Source: Williamsia sp. DF01-3 (GTDB lineage Bacteria > Actinomycetota > Actinomycetes > Mycobacteriales > Mycobacteriaceae). From it: a DNA stretch of 64,000 nucleotides. This document shows, in pieces, positions 36,768-44,344 of the stretch (position 1 is its first letter; the number at the start of each line of letters is the position of its first letter). The position numbers and the translations under genes are program-made. The DNA is taken from assembly GCF_023051145.1 (NCBI RefSeq), contig NZ_JALKFS010000005.1, positions 434,001-498,000 of the forward strand. Direction: 5' to 3'. Below the pieces are notes generated by a model. That model was not told the DNA's origin. It was given only the letters and a program-made list of their open reading frames with translations, and ran no database searches.

Positions 36768-36965
36768 ATGACCGAGATCGGAGAGCCAAGCGATATCCAG
36801 CCAGTCGAAGATGTGCTCGAGCAGCAGCAGGACGTGGATCCGGACCAGGCCGATGTCGCCGAAGACGCCGGTGGCAGTGGGCCGCTCGACGCGGACCCGG
36901 CCGACGTCCGAGAACAGGAGCAGGTGGTCACCGCACCGCTGGAAGACGAGTACCGCGAGGACTGA
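36768..36965 (+). CDS. Small acidic hypothetical protein
   Basis: 65 residues, very acidic (many Asp/Glu, no Cys or aromatic cluster). GGGG precedes the ATG at 36768. The pattern VLEQQQDVDPDQAD with LDADPADVREQEQ and a DEYRED end resembles small conserved proteins seen in other actinobacteria. Probably disordered. Function unknown. Confidence 0.6.
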   Translation: MTEIGEPSDIQPVEDVLEQQQDVDPDQADVAEDAGGSGPLDADPADVREQEQVVTAPLEDEYRED

Positions 36966-37000
36966 CCGGATCGGCGGAGCGCCCGCGCCGAGCGAATGGG

Positions 37001-37032
37001 GATGGCGGGCAGCGCGTGCGCTGCCCGCCATC
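37001..37032. terminator. Strong hairpin terminator
   Basis: Perfect 15-bp stem (GATGGCGGGCAGCGC and GCGCTGCCCGCCATC) around a GT centre, extremely stable. It sits between the acidic small protein and the convergent ABC gene. No U-tract. Confidence 0.82.
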
Positions 37033-37034
37033 GG

Positions 37035-37844
37035 TCAATCGGCGCTGGTTGTTGCCCCGAGGAGATCACGTACCCGGTTGGCGACCGCGATGAACTCGGG
37101 TCGTTCCATGGTCGCGCTGTAGTCGCGCTCCGCCGGAAGGTCGACGTCGAGGATCTCCACGATGCGACCGGGCCGCGGACTCATCACCACCACTCGATTC
37201 GCGAGATACACCGCTTCGGCGACCGAGTGGGTCACAAGCATCACGGTGGTGCCGGTCTCTCGCCAGATCCGATGGAGTTCGACGTTCATCCGCTCACGAG
37301 TGAGCGCATCCAACGCACCGAAGGGTTCGTCCATCAGCAGCACCTCGGGCTCGTGCAACAGCGCCCGGCACAGCGAGACGCGTTGTTGCATACCACCGGA
37401 CAATTCATGGGGGAGCGCACCCTCGAAACCGGTGAGTCCGGTCATCTCGATCAGCTGATCGGCTTTCGCGGCGGCAGCGCGTTTGTTCATGCCGCGCATC
37501 TCGGCCTGGATCAAGATGTTCTTGCGAACGGTCCGCCACTCGAGAAGGGCCGCTCGCTGGAAGACATAGCCGATGCCCCTCTGCGGGCCTTTGACCTCGC
37601 TGCCGCGCAGCCGCACACTGCCGTGAGATGCGTTGGTAAGTCCCGCAACCACCTTCAGCAACGTTGACTTTCCGCAACCGGACGGTCCGGCGATCGTGAC
37701 GAACTCGCCTTCACGCACGTGCAACTGCACGTCGTCGAGCGCGGTGACCTCACCGCGCTTGGAGGAGAAGTGCACGCTCAGGTTCTCGACGGACACCGCC
37801 GAATCTGTCACGGTGTTCGGGGGTTCGATAGTCGTGGCATTCAT
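37035..37844 (-). CDS. ABC transporter ATP-binding protein (SsuB/TauB-like)
   Basis: 269 residues. Walker A GPSGCGKST, Q-loop YVFQRAALLEWRTVRKN, signature LSGGMQQRVSLCRAL, Walker B VLLMDEPFGALDALT and H-loop MLVTHSVAEAV. The DALTR segment and length place it in the nitrate/sulfonate/taurine importer class. It is the last gene of a permease-binding protein-ATPase operon (10 bp after the binding protein). The upstream promoter carries a LacI-type operator, linking import to the catabolic operon at 41.1 kb. Confidence 0.92.
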   Translation of the reverse strand: MNATTIEPPNTVTDSAVSVENLSVHFSSKRGEVTALDDVQLHVREGEFVTIAGPSGCGKSTLLKVVAGLTNASHGSVRLRGSEVKGPQRGIGYVFQRAALLEWRTVRKNILIQAEMRGMNKRAAAAKADQLIEMTGLTGFEGALPHELSGGMQQRVSLCRALLHEPEVLLMDEPFGALDALTRERMNVELHRIWRETGTTVMLVTHSVAEAVYLANRVVVMSPRPGRIVEILDVDLPAERDYSATMERPEFIAVANRVRDLLGATTSAD

Positions 37845-37854
37845 CGTCGCTCAC

Positions 37855-38877
37855 TCACTTGGTATCGGTGGGGGTGAAGGCCGAATCCCAGTACTGCGAG
37901 GGTTCGCCGGCGTTCTCGAGCAGACCGGAGTCGCTCAGCACCGCGATCGTCGCGGCCCAGTCTTCGTCGGTGTTGACTCCGGGTGCCTCACCTTTGGTGC
38001 CGGCGGTCGAGAGCAGCGGAATGGTTTCCGTCCACTGCTGCAGCAGAACTTCCTTTGGCGGCATCTGGGGATCCTTGCCCTCCATCGCGGCCACTGCTGC
38101 CTCGGGGTTGGCTGCGGCGGCGGTGAAGGCTTCGCTGGTGGCGTCGACCATTGCCTGCACCAGTTCGGGTGAGCTCTCGATCATTCCGTTGTTGGCGATC
38201 AGGCCGTTGCTGTAAAAGTTCAGTCCCACATCGGAATAGCGGAGGTAACGCATGTCGCGCCCGCTCTTGTTGGCGATGGTCGGGCCCTGGTCATGTGCGA
38301 ATCCGATGAGCCCGTCGACCTTTCCTGACAACATGGCCGCGACCTTGCCGGCGGCGTCGAGGCTCTGTTGCTTCACCTGGTCGGCGGGCACACCGGCCTT
38401 CTCCAGGTAGATCGGGAACGTCGTGGTCGGGGCGTCGCCTGCCGAGACTGCAATGGTCTTGCCGGCCAGGTCGGCCGGTTTCGTGATGCCGGAATCGGCG
38501 TAGACCTGCACCGCCGATGGCGTTGTCTGCAAGAACACCCCGACGCTCTTGATCTTGACGCCCTTGCCGATATTGCTCACCACGGCAGGGGTGTCGGCCC
38601 AGCCGAAGTCGGTCTGGTTCGAACCGGCGGCCTGCGCGGTCTTGGTCGATCCCTGCCCGGCCTTGATCGTGAGGTCGATTCCGTGTTTGGCGAAAATGCC
38701 CTCCTGCACCCCGTAATAGAACGGAGCGTGCTCGCCGTAGGGGTACCAGTTGAGCATCAGCGATGTCGCGGTGGCCTGGCCGTCGGCGCCGGGCTTCTTC
38801 TCCGCGGCTCCACCACCGCAGCCGGCGAGTGCGAGTGTCGTCGCAATGGCCGCGACCACAAGAGTTTTCAGTTTCAT
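37855..38877 (-). CDS. ABC transporter substrate-binding lipoprotein (THI5/NMT1-like)
   Basis: 340 residues from an ATG behind GGAG. Lipobox LALAGC with Cys20. The fold is a periplasmic-binding type 2: LNWYPYGEHAPFYYGVQEGI, then FAKHGIDLTIKAGQGSTKTA, WADTPAVVSNIGKG and YADSGITKPADLAGKTIAVS. This is the NMT1/THI5-like and SsuA-type family, which usually binds pyrimidines, sulfonates or similar small nitrogen/sulfur compounds. Its presence beside sugar-type enzymes makes the ligand worth testing. 33 bp separate it from the permease. Confidence 0.9.
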   Translation of the reverse strand: MKLKTLVVAAIATTLALAGCGGGAAEKKPGADGQATATSLMLNWYPYGEHAPFYYGVQEGIFAKHGIDLTIKAGQGSTKTAQAAGSNQTDFGWADTPAVVSNIGKGVKIKSVGVFLQTTPSAVQVYADSGITKPADLAGKTIAVSAGDAPTTTFPIYLEKAGVPADQVKQQSLDAAGKVAAMLSGKVDGLIGFAHDQGPTIANKSGRDMRYLRYSDVGLNFYSNGLIANNGMIESSPELVQAMVDATSEAFTAAAANPEAAVAAMEGKDPQMPPKEVLLQQWTETIPLLSTAGTKGEAPGVNTDEDWAATIAVLSDSGLLENAGEPSQYWDSAFTPTDTK

Positions 38878-38909
38878 GTTCAATCTCCGTTGAGTGAGGT
38901 TCGAGTGTT

Positions 38910-39785
38910 TCAGACGGCCGATGCGCCGACAGACGCGGTGGATCGGCGCGAGGCATGCCATGGGATGAGCAGCTTCTCGGCGAGCTCGATGATCATGAAC
39001 AGGATGATCCCGAGCAGGGACATGATGATCAGCGCCGCGAACAGCATTGCGGTGTCAATGTTTCCGTTGGCCTGCAGGATCACGTAGCCCAGACCCTCGT
39101 TGGCCCCCACGAACTCGCCGACCACGGCACCGGTGACGGCGAGCGTCGCAGCGATCTTCAGTCCGGACAGGAGCTGCGGAAGAGAGGCAGGAAAGCGCAC
39201 CTTGGCGAAGGTCTTCCAGCGTCCGGCGCCCATCGTGGAGGTGAGCTCGACGATCTCCGGATCCACCGAGCGCAGACCGGCCATCCCGGAGATGACGATG
39301 GGGAAGAACGCCATCAGCACGGCGACAAGGATTTTGGGGCTGGGTCCGAAGCCGAGCCACACCACGAACAGTGGCGCGATCGCGATCTTCGGGATGACCT
39401 GTGCGAACAGGATCAACGGGTACATCGTCTTCTCGACGCTCGGCGAGTAGAGCATCATCACCGCGACTGCTTCGCCGATCACGGCGGCGATGAGGAAGCC
39501 GGCGACGGTTTCGTAGGTGGTGACCCAGGTGTGGGTGGTGAGGTACGAAGCGTTGTCCACCATCGTCTGCCAGGTGTCGCCCGGTGACGGAAGGATGTAC
39601 GGCGCAACCAGTTCGAACTTGGTCACCGCCCACCAGGCGGCGACGAGCACCGCTACCAGGGCGAGCGGCCGCCAAAGGCCGGACCAAGTATTTCGGAACG
39701 AGGGAAACCGTCGGTGACGCGTCGGCGTGAGGGGTGACGCCTGCAACGCAGCAGAACGGATCTCGACCGACGTTGTTACCGCCAT
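38910..39785 (-). CDS. ABC transporter permease (SsuC/TauC-like)
   Basis: 291 residues from the ATG at 39785 after AGGAC; a longer start at 39875 would run through the operator. About six membrane helices and the EAA-type cytoplasmic loop SVDPEIVELTSTMGAGRWKT, then FAKVRFPASLPQLLSGLK. Homologous in layout to sulfonate/nitrate importer permeases. First gene of the operon, so it sits just downstream of the promoter and operator described here. Confidence 0.9.
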   Translation of the reverse strand: MAVTTSVEIRSAALQASPLTPTRHRRFPSFRNTWSGLWRPLALVAVLVAAWWAVTKFELVAPYILPSPGDTWQTMVDNASYLTTHTWVTTYETVAGFLIAAVIGEAVAVMMLYSPSVEKTMYPLILFAQVIPKIAIAPLFVVWLGFGPSPKILVAVLMAFFPIVISGMAGLRSVDPEIVELTSTMGAGRWKTFAKVRFPASLPQLLSGLKIAATLAVTGAVVGEFVGANEGLGYVILQANGNIDTAMLFAALIIMSLLGIILFMIIELAEKLLIPWHASRRSTASVGASAV

Positions 39786-39827
39786 GAGGAGTCCTAAAGC
39801 TAGTAGTGATGCAGACCGAGGTCCGCG

Positions 39828-39841
39828 GGAATGCGCTTTCC
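39828..39841. promoter_or_regulatory. LacI-type operator O1 (ABC promoter)
   Basis: GGAATGCGCTTTCC, a near-perfect GGAA-N-GCGC-N-TTCC dyad. Together with GAAGCTGAG after it, it matches the second site at 41004 at all but two of 23 positions. It lies directly downstream of the predicted -10 of the ABC operon, an ideal position for repression. Confidence 0.85.
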
Positions 39842-39853
39842 GAAGCTGAGGCC

Positions 39854-39883
39854 AACGTAATGTGATCGCGACCACACTGTCAA
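39854..39883 (-). promoter_or_regulatory. Predicted promoter of the ABC operon
   Basis: Read on the minus strand: TTGACA at 39883-39878, an 18-bp gap and TACGTT at 39859-39854 (TANNNT-type -10). Operator O1 begins 12 bp further on. Position and sequence fit a repressible sigma-70-type promoter. Confidence 0.6.
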
Positions 39884-39897
39884 TAGGCTGGGAGGAA

Positions 39898-40935
39898 TCA
39901 GCTGTTCAAGGCGCTGCTGTGACGCAAGATCACGGTGCCCGGAACGAACTCGTGGGCACACTGCCCAGCGGCTGCTTCGTCGAGGGCCAGATCCACTGCA
40001 CGCCGGCCGATGTCGACCAACGACAGGGCGACTGTGGACAGGCTGGGGACATGATCGCGCAGGGTGGGGATGTCGTCGAAACCGGCCACGCAGACATGTT
40101 CGGGCACACTGAGTCCCAGCTCGCGCCATGCGGCGATGGCACCTATCGCCATCACGTCGGTGACCGCGAAAACGCAGGGTGGCCGGCCTCGAGGACTCTG
40201 CGGACTCAACTCCAGCGCCGCGGCGAGTCGTCGTGCCGCGCTGTATCCCCCGTCCCGTGAGAAGTCCCCGGAAACCTCGATGATGGGGCTGAGCCCGTGC
40301 CTGCTCAGGGTATCCACGAATCCGTTTCGGCGGTCGACGGACGTGCGGATGTTGCCCGGTCCGCCGATGATCGCGAATGTGCGGTGTCCATGCTGGTAGA
40401 GGGCTTCGGCCAATTGTCCTGAGGCCGACCAGTTCTCCGGCTCAACGGCGGCTCCGAACGACAGGGGCTGGCCGATGACGACCACCTTGCCGCCGTTCTC
40501 GCGATAGACCGCGAACTCCTGCTCGAGGTCGCGGTCGAGGTCTCCGCTCTGGCGGGACCCGGCCAAGATGATGGCGTCTGCCCGGTGGGAGATGAATGTG
40601 CTGACCGACTGACGCTCGACATCGAAATCGCGTTCGGTGCTGGCGAGCAACACCAGCTTCCCCGCTGCCCGGGCCTGCGCCTGAACGCCTCGGACGATGG
40701 AGGAGAAGTACGGGTCGGCCACATCGTGCACCACCAGGCCGATCAGTCCGGTCGACGACCGCGCCAACGCCTGGGCCTGCGCATTCGGGACGTACCCCAG
40801 CTCGGCGGCGGCAGCGCGAACACGGTCGGCAACACCCACGCCGGGAACGCGTGAAGACCCGTTGAGCACCCGCGAAGCGGTTGCCTGCGAGACGCCCGCG
40901 GCCGCCGCGACGTCCTGCAATCTCACCGCCGCCAT
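39898..40935 (-). CDS. LacI-family transcriptional regulator of the catabolic cluster
   Basis: 345 residues. LacI-type HTH: VRLQDVAAAAGVSQATASRV, then LNGSSRVP and the hinge ALARSSTGLIGLVV. The sugar-binding domain follows: HDVADPYFSSIVRGV, GQPLSFGAA, DRRNGFVDTL and FAVTDVMAIGAIAAWRELG, then FDDIPTLRDHVPSLSTV. No truncation. A LacI-type operator (41004) lies 69 bp upstream of its start, and another lies just beyond its 3' end, so it likely represses itself, the ABC operon and the divergent dehydrogenase operon. The inducer should be the imported compound or a first product of it. Confidence 0.93.
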   Translation of the reverse strand: MAAVRLQDVAAAAGVSQATASRVLNGSSRVPGVGVADRVRAAAAELGYVPNAQAQALARSSTGLIGLVVHDVADPYFSSIVRGVQAQARAAGKLVLLASTERDFDVERQSVSTFISHRADAIILAGSRQSGDLDRDLEQEFAVYRENGGKVVVIGQPLSFGAAVEPENWSASGQLAEALYQHGHRTFAIIGGPGNIRTSVDRRNGFVDTLSRHGLSPIIEVSGDFSRDGGYSAARRLAAALELSPQSPRGRPPCVFAVTDVMAIGAIAAWRELGLSVPEHVCVAGFDDIPTLRDHVPSLSTVALSLVDIGRRAVDLALDEAAAGQCAHEFVPGTVILRHSSALNS

Positions 40936-40974
40936 CTCAACGACCTTCCGCCTCTGCGTGGCTCGATGTGCCTA

Positions 40975-41003
40975 TTGACCAATCGATGAGAGCAGCATAG
41001 CTT
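40975..41003 (+). promoter_or_regulatory. Predicted promoter of the dehydrogenase operon
   Basis: TTGACC at 40975-40980, 17-bp spacer, TAGCTT at 40998-41003 (TANNNT-type -10). Operator O2 begins at 41004, the very next base, mirroring the ABC promoter. Confidence 0.65.
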
Positions 41004-41017
41004 GGAAAGCGCATTCC
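41004..41017. promoter_or_regulatory. LacI-type operator O2 (dehydrogenase operon and lacI)
   Basis: GGAAAGCGCATTCC, the exact reverse complement of O1, followed by the same GAAGCTGAG. Located between the divergent lacI and dehydrogenase genes, overlapping the start region of the predicted promoter. It would block the dehydrogenase operon and could also mediate autoregulation. Confidence 0.85.
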
Positions 41018-41145
41018 GAAGCTGAGTTGTGAATTCCACTCGGGTGACCTTTCCCGCCCGTGTGTTCCCGTCCATCCCTTTCAGCTCTGCCGCGCTCCGG
41101 GCGGCCGCCGATCGAGCATCGGCTGTTCAAAGAAAAGGCATTCTC

Positions 41146-42303
41146 ATGTCCCCCTCGACTCGTACCCTGCGCATCGCCATGAATGGCGTCACCGGCCGCA
41201 TGGGCTACCGCCAGCACCTCATGCGATCGATACTTCCCATTCGTGACTCCGGCGGCCTGCTCCTGGCCGACGGTAGCCGTGTCCAGCTCGAACCGATCCT
41301 CGTCGGGCGCAACGAGGCAAAACTGCAGGAACTGTGTTCTCTGCACGGCATCACCGAATACAGCACCGACGCATCGGCGGTCATCCACGATCCGAGCACC
41401 GACATCTACTTCGACGCCCAGGTGACGTCGCGGCGGGCAGAGGCGCTGGCCGCTGCGATGAAGGCGGGCAAGCACATCTACACCGAGAAGCCGACCGCCG
41501 AGACGCTCGCGCAGGCTGTCGAACTCGCCCGTATCGGGGAGAACGCCGGGGTCACCACCGGTGTCGTCCACGACAAGCTCTATCTCCCAGGTCTGGTCAA
41601 ACTGCGTCGCCTTGTCGATGAGGGATTCTTCGGACGGATCCTCTCTCTCCGCGGCGAGTTCGGCTACTGGGTGTTCGAGGGCGACGGTCAACCGGCGCAG
41701 CGCCCCAGTTGGAACTACCGTGCCGAAGACGGCGGCGGCATCGTCGTGGACATGTTCTGCCACTGGAACTACGTGCTCGAGAACATCCTCGGAAAAGTCG
41801 AGTCGGTGACCGCCAGAGCTGTTACCCACATCCCTACCCGTTGGGACGAAGACGGCAACGAATATCCCGCCACCGCAGACGATTCCGCGTACGGCATTTT
41901 CGAGATGGAGAACGGCGTCGTGGCACAGATCAATTCCTCGTGGACCGTGCGGGTTCATCGCGATGAACTGGTGGAGTTCCAGGTCGACGGTACCCACGGC
42001 TCAGCTGTGGCCGGACTGCGTAACTGTGTGGCCCAGCACCGGTCTCACACACCCAAACCCGTCTGGAACCCCGACCTGCCGGTGACTGAACCATTCCGGG
42101 ACCAATGGCTCGACGTGCCTGCAAACGCCGACCTCGACAACGGCTTCAAACTGCAGTGGGAGGAGTTCTTACGAGACGTCATCGCCGAGCGTCCACATCG
42201 GTATGGACTGTTGTCGGCGGCCCGCGGTGTGCAACTGGCCGAACTCGGCCTGCGGAGCTCGGCCGAGGGCCGCCGTCTCGCCGTGCCGGAGATCACGCTG
42301 TGA
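41146..42303 (+). CDS. Gfo/Idh/MocA-family dehydrogenase
   Basis: 385 residues from the ATG at 41146 with AAAGG upstream. N-terminal Rossmann region AMNGVTGRMGYRQHLMRSI (GxTGxMG), then KHIYTEKPTAETLAQAVELA (the family EKP motif with catalytic Lys) and GVVHDKLYLPGLVKLRRLVD. The C-terminal domain has GGGIVVDMFCHWNYVLENIL, with the conserved Asp/His pair. It oxidises or reduces a sugar or sugar acid with NAD(P). First gene of a four-gene operon with 4-bp overlaps throughout. Confidence 0.9.
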   Translation: MSPSTRTLRIAMNGVTGRMGYRQHLMRSILPIRDSGGLLLADGSRVQLEPILVGRNEAKLQELCSLHGITEYSTDASAVIHDPSTDIYFDAQVTSRRAEALAAAMKAGKHIYTEKPTAETLAQAVELARIGENAGVTTGVVHDKLYLPGLVKLRRLVDEGFFGRILSLRGEFGYWVFEGDGQPAQRPSWNYRAEDGGGIVVDMFCHWNYVLENILGKVESVTARAVTHIPTRWDEDGNEYPATADDSAYGIFEMENGVVAQINSSWTVRVHRDELVEFQVDGTHGSAVAGLRNCVAQHRSHTPKPVWNPDLPVTEPFRDQWLDVPANADLDNGFKLQWEEFLRDVIAERPHRYGLLSAARGVQLAELGLRSSAEGRRLAVPEITL

Positions 42304-43481
42304 CCGTCACAGATGCGCACCTGTCCATTGCTCTGCCGGCCAGGGGCAACCATGTGCTCGTCGAACCCGGGGAATGGACGAAGCCGTCATCGCCCATCAC
42401 CTCTCGCAAGGTGTACGCGGCAGCCCATGTGATCCCACGCGCGACGGCAGACAACACGCCCGGTGCACCCGCCGACATCGACTGGGAGGCCACGCTGGCC
42501 TACCGGCACGAACTGTGGTCGTACGGGCTAGGGGTCGCCGATGCAATGGACACCGCCCAACGGGGTATGGGCCTCGACTGGGCGGCGACCGCCGAGTTGA
42601 TCCGACGATCGGGAGCCGAGGCGGCAACCGTCGGGGGGATGCTCGCGTGCGGCGCGGGCACCGACCAGCTCGACATCGACACTCTCCCATCGGGAGCCGC
42701 CGGTCTCACCGCAGTCCTGGACGCCTACCGCGAACAAATCGCAGTGGTCGGTGAGTCGGGCGCCACGATCATCATCATGGCGTCTCGAGCGCTGGCTCGT
42801 GTGGCACGGTCGCCCGACGACTATGTGGCCGTGTACTCCACTTTGCTGGCCGAGGTGGATCGACCGGTGATACTTCACTGGCTCGGGACAATGTTCGATC
42901 CTGCACTGGAGGGCTATTGGGGCAGCGATGACCTCGAGCGCGCGACGGCAGTGTTCCGCGAACTGATCGAGGCCAACAGCTCCAAGGTCGATGGTGTGAA
43001 GGTCTCCCTGCTCGACGCACAGCACGAGATCGCGCTTCGACGCGCGCTGCCGCCGAAAGTGCGGATGTACACCGGTGACGACTTCAACTATCCCGAGTTG
43101 ATCATCGGGGATGAACGCGGCCATTCCGACGCGCTGCTCGGTATCTTCGCGGGTATCTACCCGGCGGCGTCCACGGCCCTGCAGGAGCTCGACCGCGGGA
43201 ATGTCGCACGTGCGGAACAGATCTTGCAGTCCACCCAGGAACTCGGCCGCCACATTTTCGCCGCCCCCACCTACTACTACAAGACCGGAATCGCGTTCTT
43301 GTCATGGCTACGCGGCAGACAGTCGGGGTTTTCCATGGTGGGCGGGCTCGCGTCCGGCAGGAGTGTGGAGCATCTGACGACCTTGTTCGTCCTGGCCGAC
43401 AAGGCGGGATTGCTCACCGACCCGGAGCTGGCAATTCATCGTATGGGTCTGTACCTCGAACTGAACGGAGTCCGATCGTGA
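42300..43481 (+). CDS. DUF993 protein (dihydrodipicolinate-synthase-like aldolase)
   Basis: 393 residues from a GTG at 42300, overlapping the previous stop by 4 bp. It belongs to DUF993, a TIM-barrel family distantly related to dihydrodipicolinate synthase. Segments: DWEATLAYRHELWSYGLGVA, ERDRPVILHWLGTMFDPALE-type strand (LAEVDRPVILHWLGTMFD), SKVDGVKVSLLDAQHEI (Lys near 240, possible Schiff base) and RMYTGDDFNYPELIIGDERG. Expected activity is aldol or retro-aldol cleavage of a keto-acid or keto-sugar, but no characterised member is known to me. It is the likely carbon-splitting step of the pathway. Confidence 0.85.
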   Translation: MTVTDAHLSIALPARGNHVLVEPGEWTKPSSPITSRKVYAAAHVIPRATADNTPGAPADIDWEATLAYRHELWSYGLGVADAMDTAQRGMGLDWAATAELIRRSGAEAATVGGMLACGAGTDQLDIDTLPSGAAGLTAVLDAYREQIAVVGESGATIIIMASRALARVARSPDDYVAVYSTLLAEVDRPVILHWLGTMFDPALEGYWGSDDLERATAVFRELIEANSSKVDGVKVSLLDAQHEIALRRALPPKVRMYTGDDFNYPELIIGDERGHSDALLGIFAGIYPAASTALQELDRGNVARAEQILQSTQELGRHIFAAPTYYYKTGIAFLSWLRGRQSGFSMVGGLASGRSVEHLTTLFVLADKAGLLTDPELAIHRMGLYLELNGVRS

Positions 43482-44344
43482 CGACCACAGCTGTACGGAC
43501 ATCTCCCTACGACCTCGACAATCCCTACGCGACACTGTCTCTGAACACCAAGACAGTCAACTCGTGGACTTTGGCAGAAGCTGTGGACGGGGCGGCCAGT
43601 GCCGGTCTCGGCGCAGTCGGTCTGTGGCGAGATCGGGTACAAGAGACCGGCGTCGCTTATGCGGCAAAACAAGTGGCGGATGCAGGTCTGCGAGTGTCGA
43701 GTCTGTGCAGGGGCGGATTCATGACCGGTGTGCACGATGACGGTCTCGACGACAATCGTCGCGCACTCGATGAGGCTGCCGAACTCGGGGCTCCCGAGCT
43801 GGTGATGGTGATGGGCGGTCTGCCGGACCGCGATCTCATCGGGGCACGCACGCGGGTGGAAGACCGTCTGGCGCAGCTGGTTCCCTATGCGATCGACCGT
43901 GGTGTCCGCATCGCGCTCGAGCCGCTGCATCCCATGTTTGCTGCCGATCGGGCGGTGATCTCCACCCTGGGACAGGCGTTGTCAATGGCATCACCGCACC
44001 CCGTCGAAGCCGTGGGAGTTGTTGTGGACACCTTCCACGTCTGGTGGGATCCGGAGCTGTACAACAAGATTCGGCAGGCCGGGAAAGAGGGCAGGATCAG
44101 CTCCTACCAGGTATGTGACTGGTTGGTGCCGATGGAAGCCGACCCCTTGCTCTCGCGCGGAATGATGGGTGACGGAGTCATCGATTTCGACACCATCGGA
44201 ACGTGGGTGCGAGCGGCCGGCTACCAGGGCGATGTCGAAGTGGAGATCTTCAACGAGAAAGTGTGGTCAACCGACGGCCACCAGGTGATCGAGGACATGA
44301 AACAGCGGTACCGCGATCTCGTCTTGCCGCCGCTGGCCGGATGA
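43478..44344 (+). CDS. Sugar phosphate isomerase/epimerase-like TIM-barrel protein
   Basis: 288 residues from a GTG at 43478 (4-bp overlap). AP-endonuclease-2 fold: AASAGLGAVGLWRDRVQETG, ELVMVMGGLPDRDLIGA, RGVRIALEPLHPMFAADRAV with the metal Glu/His, GVVVDTFHVWWDPELYNK and ISSYQVCDWLVP. A metal-dependent isomerase, epimerase or hydratase acting on a ketose or keto-acid is expected. The residues for metal binding (Glu, His, Asp) appear intact. Its place between DUF993 and glycerate kinase suggests it handles one product of the cleavage. Confidence 0.87.
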   Translation: MTTTAVRTSPYDLDNPYATLSLNTKTVNSWTLAEAVDGAASAGLGAVGLWRDRVQETGVAYAAKQVADAGLRVSSLCRGGFMTGVHDDGLDDNRRALDEAAELGAPELVMVMGGLPDRDLIGARTRVEDRLAQLVPYAIDRGVRIALEPLHPMFAADRAVISTLGQALSMASPHPVEAVGVVVDTFHVWWDPELYNKIRQAGKEGRISSYQVCDWLVPMEADPLLSRGMMGDGVIDFDTIGTWVRAAGYQGDVEVEIFNEKVWSTDGHQVIEDMKQRYRDLVLPPLAG

